Shown here piece after piece: positions 35,761-44,024 of a stretch of 64,000 nt of DNA; position 1 is the first letter of the stretch, and the number at the start of each line of letters is the position of its first letter. The position numbers were made by a program, and so were the translations under genes. Source of the DNA: G020350405 sp964513655 (lineage in GTDB: Bacteria > Planctomycetota > Phycisphaerae > Sedimentisphaerales > Anaerobacaceae); assembly GCA_964513655.1 (NCBI GenBank), contig CAZENQ010000003.1, forward strand, positions 46,600-110,599, written 5' to 3'. A model generated the notes under the pieces. The model saw nothing but the letters and a program-made list of their open reading frames with translations, was not told where the DNA came from and did no database searches.

Positions 35761-36364
35761 TCTGAAGTCTTTTTGCCCAGTCGTCCATAATATTTTTGGC
35801 GGTTGTCCATTCGCCCAGATTGGAAAATGGTACTCGGCTGCCTTTCTGTGTCTCCAGGACGGCAGCAATCTGCTCACCCGTCATAGAATCGACGATCTCG
35901 GCTTCCATCGAGACGCCGCCAAGGTCGACACCGAGCAGGCTTGCCTGTGGCAGTACACTGAGCGCTCCGGTCTTTTCGATGTCTGTCAGGGCCACGCGAA
36001 TCCTTGCTACACTTGTTGCCGGCTGATGAACAACTTTGTCACCGGCATTTGAGATGGCCTTGACAATCGCAGCGTGGAAATAGTTCGTCAGGTCCGCAAG
36101 GTCCTGCTCGGTCAGTTCCCCCTTGCTCTTCTCCTCAATACCTTTTGCGCCCGAATGAAAGTGAACGTCCACCCGATCGACGATAAAACCCGAATATCCG
36201 GCCAAAGCCCCCTTGTTCACATACCGCAGGCTTGTATCGGATACCGCCCTCAGACGCGAATAGTCGGTCAAAAAACCCGTCCTGGCCTGACCGCCCGATT
36301 CACATCCACACTGCACCAGCATCAAACCTACTGCCACAATCATTAGTAAAATCGCATTTTTCAT
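35747..36364 (-). CDS. DUF3313-like lipoprotein
   Basis: A 205-residue lipoprotein. The signal peptide ILLMIVAVGLMLVQCGCESG ends in a Cys pair, one of which would be lipidated. The mature start TGFLTDYSRLRAVSDTSLRY and GYSGFIVDRVDVHFH match DUF3313, an uncharacterised lipoprotein family of Gram-negative bacteria; the end SRVPFSNLGEWTTAKNIMDD is also family-like. I chose ATG 36364 over GTG 36370 from ribosome-site spacing. It heads the minus-strand cluster and ends inside the leader of the sulfatase gene, so the two should be coupled. Confidence 0.78.
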   Translation of the reverse strand: MKNAILLMIVAVGLMLVQCGCESGGQARTGFLTDYSRLRAVSDTSLRYVNKGALAGYSGFIVDRVDVHFHSGAKGIEEKSKGELTEQDLADLTNYFHAAIVKAISNAGDKVVHQPATSVARIRVALTDIEKTGALSVLPQASLLGVDLGGVSMEAEIVDSMTGEQIAAVLETQKGSRVPFSNLGEWTTAKNIMDDWAKRLQKNLK

Positions 36365-36370
36365 TGTCAC

Positions 36371-36419
36371 GTCTCCTTAATTAAGGTTTACAAAACTTGC
36401 GCGGCGGTAACCAAAGGCC
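36371..36419 (-). repeat. Repeated leader with palindrome CCTTAATTAAGG (copy C)
   Basis: Palindrome at 36375-36386. The sequence GGTTACCGCCG followed by TTTTGTAAA matches copy A, where it is the end of the channel remnant. This suggests that copy C derives from a similar channel gene end, or that the leader travelled as a unit. Confidence 0.75.
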
Positions 36420-36607
36420 GCCTGCTTTCATTTGTTTTTCTGATGAGAACATTAGATACAAAATAGAAAGAATCGTCTATCGGGGCGCAGCCTGATTTTC
36501 CTATCGGGGAAATCCCTATATATCAATGGGCTTTGTCGGGGTTTGCCTTGCACCACGTGGGGTGCGGGGAGTTGCGGGTTGCATGAGGTTAATTATATGC
36601 GGAGGCC

Positions 36608-36638
36608 AGCTCCTTCGACTGCGCTCAGGATGACAGGG
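36608..36638. repeat. Dispersed CTTCG...AGGATGAC repeat, in the 363-bp spacer 36365-36727
   Basis: TCCTTCGACTGCGCTCAGGA followed by TGACAGGG at 36611-36638. Related copies lie near 43402-43467, 46985-47028 and 59790-59815. The spacer also holds the hairpin GCACCACGTGGGGTGC near 36550; I see no gene. Confidence 0.65.
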
Positions 36639-36727
36639 AGCAGGGTTTTCGGGGGTTGTTTTTGACTTTTTGGCATTTCTGTAGTAATCTGGTCGGTGCT
36701 TTTAGATGGAAGCTGGAAAGAGAAGAG

Positions 36728-39238
36728 ATGACAGCAGAGATAATGACTGGTCATGACGGGGCAGGTCTTATCCTTCGAGCCCTGATTCCCCTGGGCATTT
36801 TTGTGGCCGCGGGGTATCTGTTTATCGAAGGTATTGTGCCATCTCTGAGGGAGAGAATCAGGGGTTTATTAGATGTTACCATCGTGGCGATTGCTCTTGG
36901 GATGTCAATCTTTACGTTTGGCTTTGTATCGCTGAATGCTGGCTTTGGTGTAAAGCTAAGTCAAACAAATGTATGGATTTTCACAATATCATTATTGGGC
37001 GTGCTGCTATTGATTGCGTTTTGGCGGGTAGTTAAGCAGAATGGAAGAAGCGGGCGGTATTTTAACTTTGGGTTTTCTGATTTTAAGAAAGGCTCGACCG
37101 TCTTTATTTTGCTGGTTTGCATATTCGGTCTGGGGATGCACCTTAGACTTAAAAACACGCTTCGCCACCCTAACAAACTGCTGGATGCGGACCCGTATCG
37201 TCACCACGTAAGGACTGTCGGGATAGTTGAGACAGGGATGCTGTCACGGTGGGACCCTTACATTGAAGGGGAGATACCGGTAGTGGAGCCGCAGGGCTGC
37301 TATGTTCTTGCCGCGGTGATATCTATCTGGTCGGGGATTGACCCGTGGTATTTATGGAAGTTCGGCTCAATTTTGTTAGGGAGCTTCAGCATAATTACGA
37401 CGTATCTTCTTGCGAAATATCTGTTCGGGGTCAATGCGTTTGTAGGGCTGGTGTCGGCCGGATTTATAGCCGCGAGCCCTGTTCATATAATAAGGACGAA
37501 TATTGGTTTCAGCGAGCCGTGGGGGCTCGGGTATGTTCCCATTACGATTCTTTTTTTTGTCTTTTTAATGACCGACTCAAGAGGGAAGATTTCAACTGCC
37601 TTTTTGTTTGGGCTGTTCTTTACGTCTATATTTATCCATAACCCTATTCCGGCGGCGTTTCTTGTTCCTTTGTTCGGCCTTTATGCCATTTACATCCTAG
37701 TAAAGAAACACGGAGAGAGGGTGAAGCTTGTCGGATGTGTACTCCTGTCGGCGGTGATTTTCTTTTTGTTTATTATATTATGGGCAAATACGTATATGGG
37801 GGTGTCGATGGCAAATGGCCTGTTTGCGACAGAGACGGAGGGAAGCGGGGGCCTGCAGAGAGGGCTTGGACAGTTAGATACCTGGGGGCAGGCTGTAAAA
37901 AATGTGGGGATGGCCCAGATATGGCTCTCTCTGGTCGGGCTGGTTGTTTTCTTTATAAAGCTGAAGGATGACGGCAGAGATTTGCAGGAGGGCCGGGCGG
38001 CGAGAAGATATAAGAACAAAGGCCGGCGAGCAGGCACGCCCGGAGGCTTATGGAGAAGGCTTGAGAACCCGTTTGATGAATTGAGAGTTTTTGTGCTGCT
38101 GTTTTATGTTGTATATATAGTCTATATTCTTGTTCTGCCGTTGGGGGTTCCCTCTTTCACACAAAAATTCTACAGGTATTTTCTGCTGCCTGCCTTCGCC
38201 TGTTCGATTCTGTCAGGATATTTTATATACAGGGTCTACGGGCCGTTGGCGATGAGGGCGGCCAGAGTAAAAGACGAGGCGCTGAGAAAGCTTGGGTCCG
38301 TCGCATTGATAATCATAATATCACTGGGGCTGGGCATTTTTATTTCCAAGAGCAAGACGTGGGGCAACTGGCCTCCTTCCGCAACTGTGGGTGAATACAG
38401 GGCGGCGGACTGGATAAATGGCTATGCCTCAAAAGACGCCGTAATTGTTTGCAACTGGTTTACGGGCGATTTTATCCGCAGCCTTACCAGAAGGCAGACA
38501 TGTATAAGCAATTATTTCAGGCCTGAAGTGAGAGCCACGGTGAAGAGGGCGAAAGGGCTAAATACGGTCCTGCTGAAAAACACGAGGGAGATTATAGAAT
38601 TTGCAGAATCGCGGGGGCAGGAGGTGTATCTGCTGAAGAGCAAATGGGGTCCCTCGGGGGATTTTGACAGAAACCCATTCTTTGCAAAGGTCATGTCGGG
38701 AGGGAGCGGCACAGATGAAGCCACGCTTTACAAAGTCGGCGCCGAGGGCGGTATTGACAATCTGGCCTTTCGCGCAGAGCCGATAGCGGGGGCTTTTGAG
38801 AGCGGCGTGGAGATAAGAAACCTGGACAGATTAAATGACCTGAGTCTCGGCAACAACACGGATGCCGACGCGGCGGCGACGAACCCCCCCGCGAGGTCAC
38901 CACAGAAGGCGTGGTTTGGTGTTGATTTTGGAAAGGAGCAGGAGATAAGCAGGATAGTTGTCTATCCGGCATTTTATCTAAATCCGGAGCAAATCAAAAA
39001 AAGCAAATTAATCTATTTGGCCTATCACTATGAGCTTCAATACTGGCAAGAGGAAGGCTGGAAAGACATTGGCGGGACAGAGGTCAGGGATAATACTCTG
39101 GCCAAGGTGTCGCACGAATTCGGGCCCATAAAGACATCAAAGGTCAGGGCGCTTATCTACGGGGCGTACTCCGACAAGGGTCTGGTGACTGAAGGCGTGT
39201 TCAGAACTGCCTGCCTAGAGCTTGAGGTTTATAAATAG
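36728..39238 (+). CDS. STT3-like GT-C membrane glycosyltransferase with C-terminal discoidin-like domain
   Basis: An 836-residue protein. The N-terminal two thirds have about 12 hydrophobic segments. Two features point to the STT3/AglB/PglB type of GT-C fold: an Asp-x-Asp in the first large outer loop (LLDADPYRHHVRTVGIVE, about D153/D155) and the NIGFSEPWGLGYVP loop. A soluble outer part follows, ending in a beta-sandwich of F5/8 type C type (KAWFGVDFGKEQEISRIVVY to CLELEVYK). Such enzymes transfer a lipid-linked glycan or sugar outside the membrane; which acceptor is unclear. ATG 36728 is preferred to an upstream TTG. No glycan operon is adjacent. Confidence 0.8.
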   Translation: MTAEIMTGHDGAGLILRALIPLGIFVAAGYLFIEGIVPSLRERIRGLLDVTIVAIALGMSIFTFGFVSLNAGFGVKLSQTNVWIFTISLLGVLLLIAFWRVVKQNGRSGRYFNFGFSDFKKGSTVFILLVCIFGLGMHLRLKNTLRHPNKLLDADPYRHHVRTVGIVETGMLSRWDPYIEGEIPVVEPQGCYVLAAVISIWSGIDPWYLWKFGSILLGSFSIITTYLLAKYLFGVNAFVGLVSAGFIAASPVHIIRTNIGFSEPWGLGYVPITILFFVFLMTDSRGKISTAFLFGLFFTSIFIHNPIPAAFLVPLFGLYAIYILVKKHGERVKLVGCVLLSAVIFFLFIILWANTYMGVSMANGLFATETEGSGGLQRGLGQLDTWGQAVKNVGMAQIWLSLVGLVVFFIKLKDDGRDLQEGRAARRYKNKGRRAGTPGGLWRRLENPFDELRVFVLLFYVVYIVYILVLPLGVPSFTQKFYRYFLLPAFACSILSGYFIYRVYGPLAMRAARVKDEALRKLGSVALIIIISLGLGIFISKSKTWGNWPPSATVGEYRAADWINGYASKDAVIVCNWFTGDFIRSLTRRQTCISNYFRPEVRATVKRAKGLNTVLLKNTREIIEFAESRGQEVYLLKSKWGPSGDFDRNPFFAKVMSGGSGTDEATLYKVGAEGGIDNLAFRAEPIAGAFESGVEIRNLDRLNDLSLGNNTDADAAATNPPARSPQKAWFGVDFGKEQEISRIVVYPAFYLNPEQIKKSKLIYLAYHYELQYWQEEGWKDIGGTEVRDNTLAKVSHEFGPIKTSKVRALIYGAYSDKGLVTEGVFRTACLELEVYK

Positions 39239-39296
39239 TTTTTGTGTGGTATTGGGGGAGGATGAAGTGATAAGGAGGAGGCAGACCGGGGCCATC

Positions 39297-39944
39297 TCAG
39301 GGGGTAAAGTTGGCGGCGCGGGTACGTTTTGCCATCTCGTCAAGACCGCTCAGGCACAACTGTGACCAGGTCTCCAGGGTGTCACGAACCTGCTGCAACT
39401 CGGCGGGTGTCATGAAGGTCATCTGTGTAATCATCTGTTCGCGCTTTTTCACGTTGGGGGCATCCAAAATCCAATAGTGGACGATACCGAGGTGGACGCT
39501 TCCGACTTCGTTGGAGTCGTCATTTAGCAGGGCAACGACGCGGTCGGTGTAGCCGGCTTGTACGGAGACTTCCTCAGCGACTTCACGTTTAACGGCCGTG
39601 TCGTACATCTCGCGGAAATTCGTATCGAACAAAGGCACTTCATTATCGACGGGGTTTATATGGCCTCCTATGCCGATGGAGCGCAGGCCGAGAAGGCGGG
39701 TCTCTCCGGCCCGCGAGCCCCTAACGTAGGTGAGGTACCTGCCGTCATTACTCATGATGACGTATGGAATGAGCTGCTTGCAGGAGGGGTCGGCTTCGGC
39801 CTGCGACCTTGGTATGAAGCGGGGAACGCCGGGAACAAAGAGCTTGCGGAGATAGCGGTCGACATCAAATGCGAGTCCATTAAACATCCCGACCTGCTCA
39901 ACGACTTTTCGGTCGACAACCAACACGTGTTCTTCCCGGGGCAT
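39297..39944 (-). CDS. Nudix hydrolase-like protein
   Basis: A 215-residue protein with a Nudix box: GIGGHINPVD, then AVKREVAEEVSVQAGY (the REVAEE core that binds metal). Upstream is a conserved-looking N-terminus (EHVLVVDRKVVEQVG) and CKQLIPYVIMSNDGRYLTYV. The family cleaves nucleoside diphosphates linked to X; substrate not evident. The protein is longer than the minimal Nudix unit. It stands alone on the minus strand, facing the STT3-like gene. Confidence 0.8.
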   Translation of the reverse strand: MPREEHVLVVDRKVVEQVGMFNGLAFDVDRYLRKLFVPGVPRFIPRSQAEADPSCKQLIPYVIMSNDGRYLTYVRGSRAGETRLLGLRSIGIGGHINPVDNEVPLFDTNFREMYDTAVKREVAEEVSVQAGYTDRVVALLNDDSNEVGSVHLGIVHYWILDAPNVKKREQMITQMTFMTPAELQQVRDTLETWSQLCLSGLDEMAKRTRAANFTP

Positions 39945-40111
39945 GTGTCATTCCTTAGTATTGGGGTCTCATCGTGCCAACGAGTTTGTCGGTGGCATCG
40001 TAACATGACATTTATGGGTGTGTCAAGGCGTGGCATCAGAAATGGCGGAAGCTACGGGCGAGCGGAAAGAGCAGGGATGAATGATAATTGATAATTTAGC
40101 GGACAACGGTG

Positions 40112-40879
40112 TTATGGGGCGGGGACCTGGATCTGGGTGGGTTCAAAAAGCTTGTTCCATCTGAGTGTCCAGAGGTCTTCGAGCTTTACGTGGGCGGCGT
40201 GGCCGTCAGCGAATGAGAGGTTTATGGCCAATTTGTGCCTGTCGATACAGACCCGTCCGAAGCCAAAATCGTCGAGGGGGTCCTGGAGGTTAAAGGGTAC
40301 AACCTGAGTATGCTCCGGGAAGGCATCGACCCAGACACTATCGCTAAAGATGGGTACATCAGCCCGGCCGGGCATGCTGTCTCTAAACGAAGTGGCCTCA
40401 TCTTCCTCTGCGAACATCCCGTAAGCGACCATTTCTTCCCAACTCCAGCCGCCGATCCATCCATTGAGGGCGTAGCTACCCTCAGCCCCAAAATTGGAGA
40501 CATGATAGCGCCAACGGTTGTTAGCAGTACCCCAATTGCGTCTGAACAGCGGGTCCTTGGTATCGGGGCAGAAGAGTACCTTCATGGCGCCTCGGAGGGT
40601 TTTTTCGGGGTCGTCTCTGTATTCGCGGTCTCCCATATACGGGGCAATCTGTGTGAACCAAAAGTCGCCGCCGCCCTGCGATACAAGAGTCTTGTTATCG
40701 CTGTCTATATGATAGAGATTGAGGGCTGTAAAAAGCTGCTTGAGGTTGTTCCTGCAGAAGAGTGTTTTGGCCTGCGCCCGGGCCTTGCTCAAAGCGGGCA
40801 TCAGTACTGACATGAGCAGAGCGATGATGGCTATAACCACCAGAAGTTCTACCAAGGTAAATGCTCTTGTTCTATTCAT
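40112..40879 (-). CDS. Type II secretion pseudopilin-like (prepilin-type N-terminus) protein
   Basis: A 255-residue protein beginning MNRTRAFTLVELLVVIAIIA. The short basic leader is followed by F-T-L-V-E, the prepilin peptidase site; the residue before Phe is Ala in place of the usual Gly. The helix continues LLMSVLMPALSKARAQAK, then a soluble domain with CRNNLKQLFTALNLY and, near the end, FADGHAAHVKLEDLW (the FADGH motif common to Planctomycete pseudopilin-like proteins). It is probably assembled in or exported with a type II-like system; dozens of paralogues are usual in these genomes. Single gene, no operon. Confidence 0.88.
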   Translation of the reverse strand: MNRTRAFTLVELLVVIAIIALLMSVLMPALSKARAQAKTLFCRNNLKQLFTALNLYHIDSDNKTLVSQGGGDFWFTQIAPYMGDREYRDDPEKTLRGAMKVLFCPDTKDPLFRRNWGTANNRWRYHVSNFGAEGSYALNGWIGGWSWEEMVAYGMFAEEDEATSFRDSMPGRADVPIFSDSVWVDAFPEHTQVVPFNLQDPLDDFGFGRVCIDRHKLAINLSFADGHAAHVKLEDLWTLRWNKLFEPTQIQVPAP

Positions 40880-41189
40880 TCGGGACAGTCCCCTATTTTC
40901 TCAGGGTGTGAGCGTACACAGATAAATATACGCGAAAGCGATGTTATGTTCGGTTCAGTTCGACTGTTCATTATTATCTTATCAGTTTTTCAAATTTAAG
41001 TAAAGCCTATCTCGCGTTTAAATCTTACCATTTTGCGCATTGGTCAAAGAAACAGACATTAGATAGGGGTTACGCGCGTATGTTTGGGGGTGGCGATGTG
41101 CCGAGGAGTGAAGACGCTGTAAGGGCTTGCCTGATTTTGGGGTCGCAAATCCCTTAGTCGGAAGCAGAAGCGACATAGACTGACTAGTC
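40880..41189. other. Intergenic stretch without a recognisable gene
   Basis: 310 bp between two minus-strand genes. It holds the upstream region of the pseudopilin-like gene and the end of the sulfatase-like gene. I see no clear promoter, hairpin or repeat. Confidence 0.6.
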
Positions 41190-43229
41190 TCAGGGTGTTT
41201 GCATTCGGCTCTTTGCGATACTGAGATTTTCCTGGGCCTGGGGCCAGTCAGGCCTTAATGACAGGGCCTTTTGGTAGTTGATGACGGCGTGTTCGAAGTC
41301 GGCCTGCTGGAATCGAATGTTGCCGAGGTTGTAGTAAGCCTCCGGAAGCTGCGGATTAATCTGTAGGGCTTTGGTGCAGTGGGCGGCGGCCTGGTCATAT
41401 TTGCCCTGCCTGAGAAGGACACTACCAAGATTGTTGTGGGCAGCGAATGTTGTGGGGTCGAGCTCTAAAACCGCATTGTAGTGGGCGACGGCGGCGCCCA
41501 GTTTGCCCTGCCGCTCGAGTACGGTGGCCCATGCGAAGCGCGGGCCCACCTGGTTCGGATTGAGCGCAACCGATTTGGTAAAATGGTCGATTGCTTCATT
41601 ATGGCGATTCTGGTGAGTGCGTATCATAGCGAGATGGTTGTGCAGGCCGGGCTGATTGGGATTTAGCTGGAGACTTCTGAGCATGTAGGGCACGGCCTTT
41701 TGCGTGTCGCCCTGTAAGGCGGCGATCTTGCCGAGGATGTAATGGATTCCGTAATAGTCTGGGCGCTGCAGAATGAGCTGCTCGCCCAGGACCCTGGCTT
41801 CATCGAGGCGTTGGTGCATCACGAGGCGATGGAGTTTCGCGTTGGACATGTAGAAGTCGAGCAAGTCCTTTGGGTCCTGCCTGTCGGAGTCGAAGTCAAA
41901 TTCTTCGCTGACAGGGCCCGTGACATATCCAAGTGATTGGAGCCGCCTGATAGTTTCTTCGTCGGGTACAGGCATGACGCCTGATTTAAGTTTGCGGACG
42001 TTCTCTTCGAGCGTCTGTTTCAATTGTCCGCGCAACATGCGGGCCAAGTCGGGGCGCAAGGGTATCAAGTTTTCGGATTCGGCAGGGTCGAGCTGAATGT
42101 CATAGAGCTCCGGGCGTGTGGTCTGGATGTACTTGTAGCGGTCACCGACGACACCAAGCAGGGAATTGCCACCATATTTCGTGGGATAAAGTGATTCGGC
42201 GTAGATGAATCTCTGCGGGGGTGAAATAGTATCGCCTCGCAGATAGACCGAGAGGTCTCGGCCGTGAAGCGGCGCGGGCGGCTCAACGCCAAGCAGAGAA
42301 CATACCGTCGGGACGATATCAATCAAGCCGACCGGGTCTTTTATTCTTTGGGGTTTGCGCTGTCCGGGGAGCCTGAAAATCAGGGGAACCTTCAGGGCAC
42401 TTTGATATATAAAGTAGCCATGCTCATCTTCGCCGTGCTCTCCGAGCATCTCGCCGTGGTCAGAAGTGATGATAATCAGCGAGGAGTCAAATATCCCGAG
42501 TGACTTTAATTTTTCGATGAGGTTGGCGATGTAATGGTCGGTATAGGCAATTTCGCCAGCGTAGAGATTGTCGGAGAATTTCGAGGCAAAGGGCTCGGGC
42601 GGCTCGTAGTCGGAGTGGGGGTCGTAGTAGTGCACGAAGAGGAAGAACTTGTCTTCGCTGTGATTGTCGAGCCAATCAAGGGCCAGACGGGTCGTCTGGT
42701 CAGCGCGGCGTTCACTGGCTTCTAAGTGGGCCAGCTGCAGGTCAAAATTGTCATAGTAAGAGTCGAAGCCCTGGTCGAGGGCGAACTGGGAGTCGAGGAC
42801 GAATGCGCTTACAAATGCAGCGGTGGCAAAGCCATTTTGTTTGAAGACTTCGGCAAGGGTGATGTTGCGACCGTCAAGCCAGTAATTGTCGTTGTCATGG
42901 ACGCCGTGATAGGGGGGAATTGTACCTGTCATCATTGAGCAGTGTGACGGGAGGGTCACCGGGACGGGCGAAATCACATTTTCAAATAACGCGGCCGTGT
43001 CGGCAATTGCGTCGATGTTGGGAGTTGTTTTTCGGGGGTAACCATAGCAGCTGAGGTAATCGGCGCGGCAGGTGTCGATACTTATCAGGATGACATTGCG
43101 AATGGGGCGGGCGGTTAATCCGGAGCAGCTCCACAGTACGACCGCCACTAACAGTACTAACGCAGCGAAGAGCCATAATCTGGCAAAGGGCATGGATGTT
43201 GTTAAATAACGGCCATTTCTCTGGTTCAT
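41190..43229 (-). CDS. Sulfatase-like hydrolase fused to TPR repeats
   Basis: A 679-residue exported protein. A hydrophobic segment (LWLFAALVLLVAVVLWSC) serves as signal or anchor, perhaps with lipidation at Cys35. The alkaline-phosphatase-fold domain begins ISIDTCRADYLSCYG (Asp52 as metal ligand). Where FGly sulfatases have C-x-P-S-R, this has Thr92-Leu-Pro-Ser-His, so Thr is the likely nucleophile and a phosphodiesterase or phosphotransferase role is more likely than sulfate ester hydrolysis. The C-terminal third holds five or more TPR units (HYNAVLELDPTTFAAHNNLG, YYNLGNIRFQQADFEHAVIN), which bind proteins. Confidence 0.85.
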   Translation of the reverse strand: MNQRNGRYLTTSMPFARLWLFAALVLLVAVVLWSCSGLTARPIRNVILISIDTCRADYLSCYGYPRKTTPNIDAIADTAALFENVISPVPVTLPSHCSMMTGTIPPYHGVHDNDNYWLDGRNITLAEVFKQNGFATAAFVSAFVLDSQFALDQGFDSYYDNFDLQLAHLEASERRADQTTRLALDWLDNHSEDKFFLFVHYYDPHSDYEPPEPFASKFSDNLYAGEIAYTDHYIANLIEKLKSLGIFDSSLIIITSDHGEMLGEHGEDEHGYFIYQSALKVPLIFRLPGQRKPQRIKDPVGLIDIVPTVCSLLGVEPPAPLHGRDLSVYLRGDTISPPQRFIYAESLYPTKYGGNSLLGVVGDRYKYIQTTRPELYDIQLDPAESENLIPLRPDLARMLRGQLKQTLEENVRKLKSGVMPVPDEETIRRLQSLGYVTGPVSEEFDFDSDRQDPKDLLDFYMSNAKLHRLVMHQRLDEARVLGEQLILQRPDYYGIHYILGKIAALQGDTQKAVPYMLRSLQLNPNQPGLHNHLAMIRTHQNRHNEAIDHFTKSVALNPNQVGPRFAWATVLERQGKLGAAVAHYNAVLELDPTTFAAHNNLGSVLLRQGKYDQAAAHCTKALQINPQLPEAYYNLGNIRFQQADFEHAVINYQKALSLRPDWPQAQENLSIAKSRMQTP

Positions 43230-43401
43230 CGAGTCACCTATTGTCCGGCTGGTGTTTGCTTTTAATGCATCAGCAGTGTCTCGAGTTTGTCTTTAGGAGT
43301 CAAGCGTAAAAGAAGCACGATGAGAGTGTGTTGTGAGCGCGGCCGGTCGGGGAGAGAATTGGCATTTCGATTTATTATTTGTATCTGAAGGCCGGGTCCT
43401 T

Positions 43402-43467
43402 CGGCTTCGCTTAGGATGATTTTTGACTTCGCTAAGGATGATTTTCGGCTTCGCTAAGGATGACAGA
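43402..43467. repeat. Three tandem copies of the CTTCGCT-AGGATGA repeat
   Basis: CGGCTTCGCTTAGGATGATT, then GACTTCGCTAAGGATGATTT, then CGGCTTCGCTAAGGATGACA, in about 22-bp steps. Related single copies occur elsewhere in the window. The spacer 43230-44024 (795 bp) holds this, the 20-bp repeats and no supported gene. Confidence 0.75.
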
Positions 43468-43756
43468 GGGCGACGGGGGTTTTTGGGGGACGGCGGTTGG
43501 GAGGTTTGGGGACTTATCTGCGAATGTGTTTTATGGTGTGTGTGAGAGGGCTTATGCCTTTTTACGAGGCTGTTATCAAAGTTTTTTGTTGCCCAATCCT
43601 GTCCGGGGCAAGCGAGATTGAAATACTGGACAAGCCCAAACTGAAGGCTGGGGGTGATTTTGTGCGCGAAATGGTAAGATTTATGCGCAAAAAGGGGTTG
43701 CATTAATGAAGTGAAAGTGTTATCATATCAAGTAGTAAGTAAGACTGACTCCTACA

Positions 43757-43816
43757 ATTTGTAACACCCTCTTAGGATTTGTAACACGCCCTTAAAATTT
43801 GTAACACACCCCTAAA
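43757..43816. repeat. Three 20-bp tandem repeats (ATTTGTAACAC...)
   Basis: Units 43757-43776, 43777-43796 and 43797-43816 share ATTTGTAACAC followed by a variable CxCTTARR tail. They lie 209 bp before the LamG protein ATG. There are no spacers, so this is not a CRISPR. Confidence 0.9.
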
Positions 43817-44024
43817 ATAAACAAGGTGATTTTTCGCTTTTGTGAGGCAGGGTGAAACATCCCGTATTGGAGTTTTTTGGGCAGGTGCGAATTATTAAAA
43901 GTAACTATGTGAAGGTTGGTCGCACTCGTTGTGCGAAGGTTCGCGGCTGTTGAAAAATATATTGTTTTGGCGTGCAGCCAAAGAAAAAAGTTTTAAGGTT
44001 TTATTTTTGTCAGGAGGTAGTGCG

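Noticed and set aside
43293..43706. Overlapping frames on both strands between the sulfatase-like and LamG genes
   Set aside because: The minus frame runs through the triplicated CTTCGCT repeat and reads as low-complexity; the plus frame has no family signal.
43757..43816. Possible CRISPR array
   Set aside because: The units are directly adjacent 20-mers with no spacers and no cas genes nearby.
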